A stretch of 64,000 bases of DNA from assembly GCA_037576195.1 (NCBI GenBank), contig CM075102.1:2232001-2296000 (forward strand), written 5' to 3'. Below are positions 45,064-56,399 of this stretch, in pieces. Below the pieces are notes generated by a model. The model searched no databases. It was not told where the DNA came from and saw only the letters and a list, made by a program, of their open reading frames with translations. The position numbers and the translations under genes are program-made. Numbering within the stretch: position 1 is the first letter of the stretch; each line of letters begins with the position of its first letter. This DNA comes from Phytoseiulus persimilis (taxonomy: Eukaryota > Arthropoda > Arachnida > Mesostigmata > Phytoseiidae).

Positions 45064-45738
45064 ATGATCCGCATCTTATTGATCGCCGCGCTCATCTCCA
45101 AGGCCCCAGCAGCTTTCAATTACAACCATTGTGAAGCCGATTGTCGGAATCAATGGGGCGCTTGCATGATCACGAAGCTTTCCGAGAGTGATTTCAAACA
45201 AACCTGCCACTCAAAGCTCGACCTCTGCGAGAAGGAATTGGAGCATAAAACGCAGAGCGTCTGCATAGACTTCGTCAGTTCGGTTAAAGGCAACACAGAA
45301 ATATGGCCGGACTTCGAGAGGAACGGACGGAGCACAAGCTCCCCGTCGGCTGTGACCACCCAGTCATCGAGCTGGACATCGAGTACGGCCGAGCCAGTGA
45401 ATTCGACTCCAGTGATCAGTCCGGCGGCGGACGCGAGCCCTGTCGCGACAACAGGTTCAACTAAAATTATTTCTATCACGTCATCGACAAAGGTATCCCC
45501 CGCGCCTGCTCAGAGCGGAGAGGGCAGTCATGTGTTGATTGTCGTTATCGGCTCATCCGCTGTTTTGGTACTCGCGTTGATTTATCACCTGTGCTGTCGG
45601 AGATCTAAAACACGGCGCAGCCTCAACGAAACGCCTCTAAAACTGAACTCGAGGGATTTCATTGAGGTCGAGTGTGAGAAACCTGCCCATCCGACATGCG
45701 CTCAGAAAACGGGACCAACGATGTCCGTCCACCTCTAG
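45064..45738 (+). CDS. Six-cysteine single-pass type I membrane protein, intact
   Basis: This 224-residue protein has a clean architecture. A signal peptide spans residues 1-17 (hydrophobic Ile/Leu/Ala core, cleavage near Pro-Ala-Ala). A compact ectodomain follows, with six Cys at 23, 27, 34, 48, 55 and 67 (probably three disulfides) and the motifs CMIT and WPDFE. A stalk of about 65 residues rich in Ser/Thr/Pro (about 90-155) carries one N-glycosylation sequon (Asn-Ser-Thr near 113). One transmembrane helix lies at about 157-177, then a Cys-Cys-Arg-Arg stop-transfer and a ~45-residue cytoplasmic tail. There is a single uninterrupted coding exon with the ATG well placed. I do not recognise the family. 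The architecture suggests a surface receptor, adhesion or mucin-like protein. A broken paralogue with identical Cys spacing lies 9 kb upstream on the same strand, so the family arose or expanded by local duplication. Confidence 0.87.
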   Translation: MIRILLIAALISKAPAAFNYNHCEADCRNQWGACMITKLSESDFKQTCHSKLDLCEKELEHKTQSVCIDFVSSVKGNTEIWPDFERNGRSTSSPSAVTTQSSSWTSSTAEPVNSTPVISPAADASPVATTGSTKIISITSSTKVSPAPAQSGEGSHVLIVVIGSSAVLVLALIYHLCCRRSKTRRSLNETPLKLNSRDFIEVECEKPAHPTCAQKTGPTMSVHL

Positions 45739-45739
45739 G

Positions 45740-46620
45740 CGATTTCACAGCTCGGAATCGATATCGACTCTTGACCAAATGACAACATTCATCAGACCGG
45801 AAATTTTCCTCAAGCTTTCTGGCTATCTTATTCTCGAATTTTCGGACTGTTAGATCTATCCGGAGTTTTTAACGTTGTTTTGAACTCATACTTTACTGGA
45901 AGAAGAATTATTCACCACTTGACCATGGATAAGAATCCTGGGTTTTCATTGCGCCATGTATCTGTCGTGAGTTAGGTCGCAAGGTTCCGCTGAGCCCCTG
46001 GGAATCGCTCGCCTCTCTCCGATCCGAAGTCAGTTGTTCAAGGACTGTTGGACTGAAACGATCACCGTGGGGAGCAGTGCTTGGCGTGCTGAGATTTGTT
46101 AATCTTTGGAGACATTACCGGTCCTCTCGGAGCGTCCTGTTCCTTCGAGCTGCTCGATGTGATTCACGGTTGTTCCGCAAACAGGAGTTTGATTGGCAAC
46201 GACCGAGAACGCTCCACGAGCACCGTTACGTGCCGCGGGAGTGACAATCTTTCTCGCGTCGCCGCTTGAGCGCCCCCCGTCCCTTAAGCGGCACCGTTCC
46301 TGCCGGAAAAGCATGGTGGTGCCTCCGGTCACTGTCATTTGCGGAAAGGTTCGCGTGCACATCAGGACGCCTTAACCTGGGGTTCCGTCGTTTGAGCACG
46401 TCGCAGGAACATTGATGTTCGTCATCAGTGCTGCGTTGCTCCGCATTCAAGGAGAAAAGCCCGCGAGAGCAATGAGACATTGCACGACGCCATAATGGGT
46501 CCCGAGACTCGTAGCGAGCTCAAACAGAGTGCTTATGAAGGGGGCAGAGCTCGGGACGATGGTTTGCGAACTCGCAAGGACCTCAAACGTTTCCCAGAAA
46601 TCATGATCAGAAAATCAATA
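45740..46620. other. Intergenic region between convergent genes
   Basis: The 3' ends of the plus-strand membrane-protein gene and the minus-strand chitin-binding gene face each other across this stretch. I see only chance-length frames. Confidence 0.4.
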
Positions 46621-46629
46621 TTTACAGCT

Positions 46630-46635
46630 TTTATT
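46630..46635 (-). terminator. Polyadenylation signal AATAAA of the chitin-binding gene
   Basis: On the minus strand AATAAA occurs 24 bases past the TGA stop of the chitin-binding gene, which gives a very short 3'UTR. Confidence 0.8.
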
Positions 46636-46658
46636 CAGTTTTTCCCTCGTTTAGCTAC

Positions 46659-47530
46659 TCAATGCTCGAAGGATCGCCTCCGCCCGAAGCCGGCGTACAT
46701 ATTCGATCCTCGTTCCACGTCATTGTCGGTCAGGAACACCTCATCTTCGTGACCGAAATTGTCGTTCACATAGAAGAAATCCGGCGCGTTCTGACAAGGT
46801 ATCGACTCGTCTTCATGTGCGCAGGTCAGCGAGAGTTGATTGAAGACAGTCTGATTCCCGCAGAGGAAGCTGTAGTGCTGCATTTGGACCTTGTTGTCAA
46901 CAGTTGGCATCGGGTTGCAGATGTGGAACAGCTTGAAAAGAAACACGATCTCATGCCGGATTTGAACCTCTGATTCTTGAAGAAGCTTGAGGCTGAACTT
47001 TGACGGGGAACATTCTGCTTCGTTGCCATTCCTCGGTGAGAATCCCGACCTTGGCTTGCAGGATTCGAACTTGGGAACGACTTCCAAAGCAGGGAACTCA
47101 TCCGGACATACCTTGCAGTCGTTGTCCACGTCGGCGTAGTATCCGTACTTTTGAGGACAACGGAACGTCGTTCGGATGCTCCCAATCAATAGCTCAACGC
47201 CGTCTGGCAGTTGGTAGCCTGTTTGAGCGGAGGTAAGGTGGAAAATACCGAAAACTGTTCGGAAACAAAACCAATATGATTCAATCTCATCCTAGGGAAG
47301 TAGGTGTTCCCCATCCGAATGAACTACCGGGAACTTGAGCAGACACCCACTACGCAAATCGGTGGGCTCACGTCCCCGAAAGAGAGAAATCCGCAACAAT
47401 TTTTCGAGAAAATCCTCCATGGGCGACCCTTCTCACTCGCGGGCCCGGAATATTCTGCATCTGTCTCTACCGTGTCGAAAATCACTCTCAGAAACTCACC
47501 AACGAAGAAAGCTCCTGTCGAGTCCAACAT
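46659..47530 (-). CDS. Secreted single-domain chitin-binding type-2 (CBM14) protein, three exons
   Basis: Exons (transcript order) are 47530-47500, 47254-47112 and 46931-46659. The introns, 245 and 180 nt, are GTGAGT...AACAG and GTATGT...TTCAAG, and all phases fit. The product has 148 residues. A signal peptide split by intron 1 spans residues 1 to about 20 (AFFVVFGIFHLTSAQ). It is followed by YQLPDGVELL and one CBM14/peritrophin-A domain with the six conserved Cys (FRC, DNDC, HIC, SFLC, LTC, IPC) and the signature YYADVDNDCKLFHICNPM, then CGNQTVFNQ and a short acidic and Arg-rich tail. Proteins of this layout are common in arthropods and bind chitin in cuticle or gut matrix. Closely similar single-domain proteins are annotated as scoloptoxin-01-like, a name based on sequence and not proof of toxicity. 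Intron 2 is a multiple of three with no stop, so retention would insert 60 residues inside the domain. Confidence 0.93.
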
Positions 47531-47587
47531 GATTTCACTCCGCTGGGTTGAGGCGGACTCAGCGCCCAGACCCCCGTGTCGAGCGTC

Positions 47588-47593
47588 TTTATA
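47588..47593 (-). promoter_or_regulatory. TATA box of the chitin-binding gene
   Basis: TATAAA on the minus strand lies 58 bases before the ATG at 47530, which predicts a leader of about 30 nt. Together with the AATAAA signal this frames a complete, compact transcription unit. Confidence 0.7.
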
Positions 47594-47759
47594 ACAGACG
47601 GATCGGAAAGAGAAAGGAAGGGTCTGTGTCATCAGCAAGCAAACAGGCGCCGTCGTGAAGAGAGCCGTTCCCGCTGCCGTCACTGGCGCAGAAGAGCCTT
47701 TCAGAAGAAGGAACAGAAGCTGCTTACGTAACCGAAACAATCCATGGGAGCGGTTTACT

Positions 47760-48720
47760 CGTGCAATATCACGTGAAAGCTGTTTGTTGATCGCACAATT
47801 ATTGAGTGGATGTGCCTTCTAGCTCTCGCGATGGTACTGTCTTGTCGTTATCGCGATTGAGTCCCCCACAACAATCCGAGATGGCATTCATCTCAATTAA
47901 GAGTCATCAAACTGCAGTGAACCACGATCCCTGGCTTCGGGTCTCGATCGATTTGTTTCGACGGGGGAATCTAAGGTATTCAACATTTCGGCCGACCCGA
48001 CAGAATCGTCAATCCATCGGAAAAACTGTGAACAATCCTTGAGACCACCTGAGATTTTCAGATGCGGCGCGAATTCACTCTAGCCCGTGCCTGATCGGGA
48101 GCTGTGGTGACATGGAAGAGCCTTCACGACCTGTGTGGCCTGATCCTCGGCCTTGCTTCTGGATGGAGAATCATCGAAGATTCAGACATTGTTCTAATAG
48201 AAGCAACCAACGGCCCTTGACATGAGAACGCCGTTTCGTCTGGAGCGGGCCGCGACCCCGTGTTATTTTAAACCATTTCGGAAATTTCTTTGTTGCCCTG
48301 AACAGACACAAGCTTGACCGCAGTCATCATCGTCTCCACAATAGCCGCGGCGGGGGCGAGATAGGGGAAATGAGAGGGAAAAAACGGAATCAGAAGGAGA
48401 CCCGTCTACACGTGTCCGATCATGACGGTTACGCGACCACCGATAAGTTACGTATCGTCCAGTTCGGACAAGAATCACTCATTGTGATTCGATCATTCCC
48501 TGGCGACAGCGCAGGGATCACAAACTTTTCGTGGCTGCGCCCTAGGAGGTGGACTCGCTGCGTCTAAGCACGAAATTATTATCGAGATCGTTGTCGGGTT
48601 TGATGAGTATTTTGAGTGAGTTCTTCATTCGCATCAATGAAACTACAAGGTCCAAAATAATACCTCGAGAAAAATGGGAACAAACTTGAGAGATTTTGCT
48701 GGAAGGAAAGGGGTTGTCGC
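47760..48720. other. Anonymous DNA upstream of the chitin-binding gene
   Basis: Nothing supported. Frames are below 80 codons. Confidence 0.4.
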
Positions 48721-48726
48721 CGGTCA

Positions 48727-49260
48727 CTACGATTTTGGGTCACAAAAGGCCGGCGGAATTATCCGCACCTTACTTCCTCCATGACAGTTTCCGGACGGGG
48801 TCCGCGCTCGCAGAACTCTCATCAGTCCCGCTTCGACAACCTCCGACTTCCGTTGAAGCCGTCCATCCTTCCCGGCAGCTGAGAGAACGTCAGAAATCAG
48901 AATGGTTTTAGGACGATTCGTCCCTCCCCTCACACGGGAATCAGAGCAAACACGCACATACAATTCGAAGAACAGGCCAGACCCACGCCAGGTGAGATGA
49001 AGAAGGACAGAGAGTCGAAACCGAGCTGAAATTCCGGAGCCAAACGGGTACGCGCCAAAGTGAGGACTCGCTTTTCGATTTCGAACAAGGCGATATTCCC
49101 TCGCGGGATTCAAAGACATGTACCGGTGCGGACGCGGGAGACGCTCGCTACGCAGATAAGTTATTGTTAAGAATTCGCGCTCAGAGTATCCACGTTGTTC
49201 GGTCGCGCCTCGGTCCCTAGCAAGAAGCTGGTTGAGTAAGTCTGACATAACCCAAAACAT
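48727..49260 (-). CDS. Anonymous 177-codon frame
   Basis: This frame is open for 177 codons on the minus strand. It has one mildly hydrophobic stretch (Leu-Ser-Val-Leu-Leu-His-Leu) near residue 83 and a donor-like GAGGAA|GTAAGG near its 3' end. However, a strong plus-strand donor (GCCAG|GTGAGA near 48992) lies inside it, and plus-strand frames are also open there, so the coding strand is uncertain. No recognised domain. Confidence 0.25.
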   Translation of the reverse strand: MFWVMSDLLNQLLARDRGATEQRGYSEREFLTITYLRSERLPRPHRYMSLNPAREYRLVRNRKASPHFGAYPFGSGISARFRLSVLLHLTWRGSGLFFELYVRVCSDSRVRGGTNRPKTILISDVLSAAGKDGRLQRKSEVVEAGLMRVLRARTPSGNCHGGSKVRIIPPAFCDPKS

Positions 49261-49549
49261 TCCCGGAATGAAGCGGCCAGCGGCGCCGGCGTTTTCTTCC
49301 CGCCAGGGGGCGCTACGTCAATGCGGACTGTGTGCGCGCCAACGGGAGAAACTCCCAGCGATAACCCCATATTGCAACGCTTCCCAAACTTTCTTGGCCC
49401 GGGACCCACCTGACGGAAACTCAGACTCTCGGACCAAACCAGGCGTCAATTTAGAATGTCGCACAGGAGATTCGAGCTGGTTTCTACCGGATGTCTCATC
49501 GAAGACAAGGGATTCAGAACGGACAGGGATGAGCATTCATTCGTGAAGA

Positions 49550-50430
49550 ATTTCATCGATGACGATTTTCTATTAGAATGACCATGCGATCGGTAGGCTT
49601 GTCGCTGGCTGACATCGATTAGGGAAGTCGCCTCATCGATGATCGATCGCTTGATTTCGTTCTAGAGAATTCACCCTCCGCGACGAAGTTCAGGAAGAAC
49701 GTTCCCAAGCTCTGTCAAGTTCAATCAGGTTTGATCGCGCCGTTCAGGTATGTTCACACCGTTTGATCCAAAAAAGTGAGCGTTCTGTCGAAAATTCAAA
49801 ACGAGCGATTTCTCAGTATGCTGAAATTGTTAGCAACGTTCATAGAGTCTCTCTCTCCCTCTGGAATCTTCTTCCGATGAGGGACGGGTCTTTGTATGAC
49901 TAGCGACCTTCACTTCTCATTCGAATCATTCAATCCGAACTCTTCGACTCTGGAGTAGAATGCTTTCCGAGCTATTCAAGCGGTGAATCACTGATGACGC
50001 ATGATCAAGACCTGCCGGCCCTACGAGAACAAGAGCTCATCAGAGTCGAACACGGATTGCCCGAACACGGAATCGAGACGTATGCCAAACTCGATCCATC
50101 GTCGTTGACGCCGACCGTTCACCGAAAGAGTCACAGATTTCTTCGAGTCGACGAGCGAACAGAGCGAGCAGGCTCGATGAGAGACATGTGATCAATGGGC
50201 GTAACTTGCGCGCAGATGATCCTTCATCGATAAAACAGGGATCCAAATGACGGAAAGAAATACGATGAAATCCCACAAATACCGAAACTTTTCTCAGGTT
50301 TCTTCTCCGGTTCGTCCACCCATGTAAAATGAATGGCACGTTCATTCATCCATGTGGGCCCCCTCAATTGTCCACCCATGACGTGTCGGATCTTCTCACA
50401 GGATCTCTCAGACAAGAGTTCGCATTCTAG
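49550..50430. other. Anonymous DNA
   Basis: No supported gene. A ~40-bp imperfect hairpin (CCCATG...TGAATGG / TTCATTCATCCATGTGGG) lies at about 50319-50360. Confidence 0.35.
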
Positions 50431-50439
50431 AAATTTCCC

Positions 50440-51089
50440 ATGTGGCGCGGCGGCATCTCAACAGTTCATTCACGGTGGCAGAGCTTTATGGAAATCCGGA
50501 CCGCCCAGAATTTTGAGCGACCAGAGTTGTTCGCTGAAGACGTCCCACACCTTGACAGAGTTTTCGAAAGCCGAGAAGACTTAGTAAACATGAAAGTCAG
50601 ATCAGCAAGTTCGCCGCACGAAAACGTACGGTTCTCGGAGTATAACTCAGGCACGGACTGGATCGTCCGTCCCGTTCGCTACGAACCCGGGAGCGCAACT
50701 CTCAGAATCACGGGACTCATGTTTCCCGATTTGTGAAATCCCCAGCGATCAGCTGTAGCGCCGTATTTCGTTATCGGCGTACGGGACAAACAGATGTCTT
50801 CATCCACTCAGGGAATCCAGGGGCCGATGATGAAGGCAAATTTGAACCGAACGCGGCAATCGTCAAGTTTTTGATTGACATTCTTACTTCGCCGTCGGTG
50901 CGATCAACGAGATCTCAGTGTAATCGTCTGGGGAGCTTACGGTCACACGAACTAACGCTTGTTTGTTCGTTCAGGGACTTCTCGAAACTCGTTTCTGATC
51001 TTGTCGCCTCGTTGCGTTGCTCTGACCTCGTCCCCATCATTTGGAACCAAACTCATGGCGCAAAGAAAGACCTGATATTTCCGAAGTGA
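50440..51089 (+). CDS. Two adjacent protein-like frames, possibly one gene
   Basis: A 98-codon frame (50440-50736) and a 118-codon frame (50733-51089) follow each other on the plus strand. Both have protein-like composition: the first is acidic and aromatic near its end, the second carries a helix-like Ala-Ile-Val-Lys-Phe-Leu-Ile-Asp-Ile-Leu segment. A pyrimidine-rich acceptor (TTTGTTCGTTCAG) precedes the last 37 codons, but I cannot find a donor in the right phase. No domain is recognised, so this is a guess based on composition and signals. Confidence 0.25.
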
Positions 51090-51099
51090 TCCAGCTGAA

Positions 51100-53040
51100 A
51101 ACAGTTGAATGTCTTCAAGTCATTCGTTGTATAATACTCCGCTAGATATCTATTTTTTGCCGCTCCTTTCTTCCTCTGCTGGGGCCCCGGCATGAGAAAC
51201 CATCAACGTTCGTTCGAACAAGCATTTCAAGTCCCAAGAGGTTCGTCTCGTATTTTACGCGCTGGTATCGTACACACTCTGCCGACAGGAAAACAGAACA
51301 TCCACAATCGAGATGTCTGAGAGTTTTCCAAGGACTACCTATTGGTGGATCTGAACAGCACCATACGGCGGGCGGCGACGTGACAAAAATGGAGAGCCGG
51401 TGCTCTGTGTGACAAAAAAATGTTTGGCGCATCCGCTGACATGGCCGAGGACCTCGGAATTTGGTGTGGCCCATCCAGGGGTTCCCAAAGGGTGATCCTC
51501 GACTCGGAACGGGCCAACGTCGTCAGACAGAGGATTCGACAACTGGCGGCAACGAAATGCTTCCAGGAGCTCGAGAGGGAGAGAGAAAATGGGGGAGAGA
51601 GAGGAGGGGATGGAGGGAGCCCGAGAGAGCTGTCGCCAGGAAGGAGGCGCATTCGGCTGCATGTCAAACGTTTCGCGAAGGCTTTTCTAGTCGCGAGTTC
51701 ATTACTCAAAATTGTCGGCGCATCGATGGAAACCACTCCCGGAAATGCGCTGGACTCAACGGAGCTCAAACTGGTATTGAAGCCTCTGATATGGTCGGAT
51801 CACGTCATGATACCACTGATCCCAATGACGCTTGTGTCGACACTCCATTTTCGCTTCGCTCTGGTACCCCAGCTCCCAACCCTGCCCTCTTGTCCGTCGC
51901 AGTCGGCCGTCGAGTCCCTCGCCCGGTCCCTCGATCGGTGATACAGACAGAGACTGAGAACCGGGTGCGTGCAGACCGGCGGGTTCGCCCGCTCGCTCGC
52001 GAACATATGCAATCGTCGGCCGAAATTAAAACCGCACACATTCCATTCACAAATATGACCTCGCTCCGATGGCGTTTTTGTCCCAGAAGAGCATTTACCA
52101 GGAGCTTGTGAATTCGCTCAAACAATGTTCATTCGTCGCCGCGCGGCTGTCTCGGTGAGGCATAATCTGAGCTCAAGTGCTCGCACTCGAGAGAGCTGTG
52201 CCGTACAGGCGAGCGCATGCACTCATCGCTTAGACAGAGGAGCTTCTATCGAGAAGAAACTATGGGTCATATGGACTGACCGTGGCTGCCATGCAATTGT
52301 AGGCAATGTAGGCTGCTCATCCGTCCATGACGGTTCTGGGCAGTTCATCTTCACTTTGTCGGGGGACCAAAGCGATCCGAGGCACTCGGTCGGCGCCGAC
52401 TCCGGGAGAAGGTTGTTGTGATCGTTCTGGGCCCCCGAGTGTCCGAGAGCAAAGAGAAGCTTCCAGCTCCCTCAAGGTTGAAAGTGGCAGTAATTTCCAA
52501 GAGGTAACCATTTTTGGCTTGTTATCGTTCATCTTGCGGCCCTCAGAGCTCACGCCCCGCTGTTCCGGGGTCGGGAGCCGAGGCCGGCGTCGAAGCACTG
52601 CCGTCAGAGTTGTGAGAGGGCAACGCATCGAAGCGTTGTCAGCTGGAGTATATTGATCTCCAGAGATTCTCAGCTTCTCACCTACGGCCCACAAGAGAAC
52701 ACTTCGCTGCAATGGCTCAACTTTGCGACAGCTGAGTCGGGGGAATACAATACGCAGTCTTTCAAAGCTGCGAGTCGATGTACCCTGAGAATTTACTGAG
52801 ACAACGATTCAGCGGGCGGCTCGCCTTAGCGCTCACGGGTCGCTAGGGTGATTCGTCGGATTTTCGCTGTCGGGCGGATCGGCGAGGCTAGAAAATATAC
52901 GGCCGGCGTTTCGAGAAGCAGAACGCCGGACCGACGCTGTGCAATTCAAAACAGCACTGTTCGTTGAAAAATTCATCAACCCTGCTGGGCAGGTCGAAGT
53001 CAAGCCCAGTCAGCTCCTTCCGTGGACCATCTTCTTCGCA
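51100..53040. other. Anonymous DNA with a purine-rich block
   Basis: Sequence around 51565-51640 is strongly purine-rich (GAGAGGGAGAG-type). It keeps several plus frames open (173 and 216 codons), which therefore carry little weight. Nothing else is recognisable. Confidence 0.4.
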
Positions 53041-53046
53041 GAAAAA

Positions 53047-53464
53047 CTATTTTCCATGTCGGTTCGGAAGTCGACCATGTCCAGCGTGAACGACAGGTTC
53101 AGCTTGTTGAACTCTTGCTTCTGGGTCCATGCAACGGGAACTATCCCAAACAAGCGACGGGTGACGGCGAGAGACGGCAACGAAGAGAAATCGTATCTTA
53201 CCCGCGCAACGTGTAAGCGCCATCATTCTCATCACGATTCCCAACTTGGTGCACACGGAAGTGCTTGACGAGTCGGAACGGAATAAAGTTCCTGGAGCGC
53301 AGGTTGAAAACCTCGTTTACTACTTGAGCGAACTTCGGTTTTATCGGTGTCGTCGAGTTCACTCTAATTCGAGATCCAATTTTCGCTAGCGAAACTTCAG
53401 AGCGGGCAGAGCCAGTACTTTCATGAGATATTGGGGGAAGCGTTGGATGGGACATATTTGACAC
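53047..53464 (-). CDS. Candidate minus-strand coding segment, unknown product
   Basis: An ATG at 53455 (minus) opens a frame of about 80 residues with a helix-like middle (Phe-Ala-Gln-Val-Val-Asn-Glu-Val-Phe-Asn). It reaches a GCGCGG|GTAAGA donor near 53204. A second protein-like frame (Trp-Thr-Gln-Lys-Gln-Glu-Phe-Asn-Lys-Leu) follows to a stop near 53020. The two are in different frames, and the simplest splice does not keep phase, so the exact joining is unresolved. No recognised domain. Confidence 0.25.
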
Positions 53465-53663
53465 TCAGTCTCCTCGCAGGATGTTCGATTGCGGCGAACC
53501 CGAGGCTGTCGGATCGTCCTCAGCGACTTGCGGCCCTCTCTGACGCAGTCAATATTTACGTTTATGACAGGCCTTAGCTCCTTCCCCCAGAACTTCCGAG
53601 CTCATACTATCTTAGTTGGGCTCCCGAAACGAATGTTGGATTTCTAGCCTTTCGAAACCGAGC

Positions 53664-53765
53664 GATATCCTTACGATTTGACCATACTTTTCAGAGTCCA
53701 TAGTTATGATTATGGAGGCGATCTGACCATACTCTTCGCGGTTTATGGGAGTGATTTGACGTATG
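53664..53765 (-). repeat. Dispersed copies of the TATGGTCAGAT motif
   Basis: Two or three partial copies of GATCTGACCATACTTTTC, in the orientation of the right minisatellite array at 22 kb, separated by unrelated sequence. They show that the 46-bp unit is scattered outside the palindrome. Confidence 0.6.
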
Positions 53766-53889
53766 CGAATGAGCGCTTTCGAGATCCCTCGAAGCCGTTC
53801 TCGAGCGTCTCCAAGACGGCGCAGGACCGTCTACCAGACGAGGAGCAGTTCGGGGTCAGATTCGAGGAACTGATACACAATCCATGAGA

Positions 53890-55640
53890 AAGGCTTCAGG
53901 AACATCCGAGGGAAGGATTCAACGTCGATTTCGAGTAGTGGGAGTTCAAACCACAACAGGAAGTCCTCACAAGCGCGATGAAGCGCTCCAATGTTATATC
54001 CATGAAGATCCTTGATTCCAATCGAAATATTCGATCAGTATAGAAAAAACTGCCACACAGAAAACTGACAAGATGCGGAACGATGCTGGCTCAATGAAGA
54101 GAGAGAAAAGTGCCTCCACGCCAGGAACCGCGACCGGCTGCAGTCGGCTGGAGGTCGGCTGGTGAAATGTATCATGGTAGAGACGATCAATGAAGACCAT
54201 CGATCCTGAATTACATGACGAACGAAAACCCCAACGCCTCGCTTCTGAGCTTTCAAGTCGAATGCAAGCTTTCCTGTTGTTGTTGACAAGGCGATCCTAC
54301 CGCCCTTAATCGACTCCACAAATATATAGATCTCATAGATTCTCTATGGATGGTTCGACAGAGGATGGAGCAAAGATTTCATCAGGGTATTACAAAACGT
54401 GTGGAAGGTAGACGCACGGAGAAAAATGCAGCCCCTCCCTAAGAAAAATCATGGCTACGGCTCCGTCGCCAAAGGTGATCGAAATCGTTATTGGGCATGA
54501 GTCTGAGTAGAGATTGAAAATCGGGTCGGACGGACCCAAGAATCTAAACAAGTTATTATCATAAGGATTCCGAAGGAAAGACCCTCCCTCCTGCTCTGAT
54601 GACACGTATCGAAACGCCCCGGAGAACGAGAGCAATCACGGCGCCGGGATGCGGACAACGAGTCATCGCAGTTTGTTTCTTGGGGAGGAGGAAGGATGGG
54701 TCCATGGATTTGTGCGAATCATGATCGATTTCAAATCAGTTTCCGAATCTGAGATTGTGCGTTCTCATCCGTGCATCACAATCCGACAGTACTAGCGATG
54801 TCCAGTAGGCCCTGAAGGGCACAGTTGCGGTTCCGGGGAGTTATTTATCGTTGGACTCACTTTAGATGACAGATGAAAATGTCAGTCCGTTCGCAGTTAA
54901 TCCTGTGACATGATCTCCCGTACATATTGGAGATGGTGGGACATACCTTCCTTCCTTTCTCGAGGTGTCCGGTATCAACCTGACTGACTACGTCCGCCCA
55001 ACGAATGCGTCACACGGATCGCTCTCGAGACAGTCGAGGTCATCGAAAAATAGTGACTTCTAGGGACGGAGTTCCATCGCGGTGATCGCGAAGATCGCGG
55101 AACTCGGAATTTCCGTCGATTTCAGTCAGCTTGCATCATCCTTGCCGTTTTGTCAAACTCCCTCATTATTCTGCAGAGAATATGGCACGGAACCGAGCTA
55201 TCCACACTGGCCAGAAGTGATACCGGCCTGGCTGTCAGGGATTCTAACGAAAGTCAGGACCTCTGCCAATTCTCAGTTCGTGTGCGTTCGAATCTCATTT
55301 CAGGTTCTTTGCTTGCGTGGCGTCGGACGATCTAACCCCGAGGTTTGAGGATTGATCTCATGCGGGTGAGGAATATTTGGGCGGAAGTCTGTTTCTTTTC
55401 AAAATTAAAGGGGAACTTCGTTCTCTTCAAGGTCAACCTTCGGGGAACTCCGATTCGACACGGATTTGAACGTTTTCTGCCTCCTGCTGATTCGCAAGGT
55501 TCGGACCCCCTCGTTTCCCAGCTAGACCCTGCGCACGACCCAGTCTTTTATTTAATTCTGTTCTGCTCGTACCGTCCTCATCCGCTTCGCAAGCAGCATT
55601 GATCGTCCCAAGGACTGATTGAGGTCAGAGAACTGTGCGT
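53890..55640. other. Anonymous DNA
   Basis: Two adjacent plus frames (55082-55348 and 55345-55602) are mildly protein-like but are not supported by splice logic. Nothing else seen. Confidence 0.35.
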
Positions 55641-55680
55641 TGAGCAGATCGAACTCCCTAATCAGACCTGTTCCAAGACA

Positions 55681-56282
55681 ATGATACAATCAACGGAGGA
55701 AGTCTATGAAAATCCCCGGTTCCCACATCGCTTCTCAAAATGCAAACCCGAAGGTGATCTCGAAACTGATTGTGAGTTGGCGGTCTTGACCTGCGGCGTG
55801 TTTCACGTTCATCGGCTGTCTCGCCTTCAGTTACTACGATTTGGACACGAAAAGCCTCCCGTGGATGTAGGTTCTGTATCGCCTTCGAGTCCGGAAAGTA
55901 TCAGGAGCGGCTGTACTTGATGAGAGCGCTGCTCGATGCTGCGCTCGAATTGATCCTGCACCCGAATCAATCTCGCGCTCGGATCGACTCACGCTCGAAT
56001 CGAGACGTCCGTTCCCCCCATCTCATCGAGAATTCCCGCCTCCATTGTTCTCTCCCGCTCAGTTCACACGGAACAACACGCAAGTCAAAGAATCCGACCA
56101 TGTATGGAACGAAGTTTCGGAACCAGCTCATAACGACCGCCGTTTCCGGGGAGAGCGATTTTCTCGCGTTGATTCGGCACCTCATGGAAGAGCTCTGTGC
56201 CAGAAGTCGAGCGCAAGGCTCCAGACTGCCGCTTTTCATCAGAGCAAGGAAACCTATGAGTTTCCTTCCTCTGGACTTGTGA
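55681..56282 (+). CDS. Candidate two-exon gene, unknown product
   Basis: The ATG at 55681 opens 36 codons ending at an ATT|GTGAGT donor. After a 59-nt intron ending CTCGCCTTCAG, a second exon continues in phase to a TGA at 56280-56282, for about 180 residues in all. The second exon contains an amphipathic helix-like part (Leu-Leu-Asp-Ala-Ala-Leu-Glu-Leu-Ile-Leu). No signal peptide and no domain I recognise. The donor is good, and the frame is long for chance but not decisive. Confidence 0.28.
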
Positions 56283-56321
56283 CCGGATTCAGGGGACGCG
56301 GTGATTCTAAATGAGGTTCGG

Positions 56322-56346
56322 CTCTCTCTCTCTCTCTCTCTCTCTT
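56322..56346. repeat. (CT)n microsatellite
   Basis: An uninterrupted CT run of about 25 bases directly after the 55.7-kb candidate gene. Confidence 0.9.
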
Positions 56347-56399
56347 TCGGTTTTGTTTGCTCCACGCACAGTCCTGTGGGATTGAGTTTGTCCCCGAAC

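Noticed and set aside
47040-47080. GTTCGAATCC on the minus strand resembling a tRNA B box
   Set aside because: Lies inside intron 2 of the chitin-binding gene, without an A box or acceptor stem.
51461-52111. 216-codon plus frame
   Set aside because: Runs through a purine-rich block that removes stops in several frames. Low-complexity translation with no motif.
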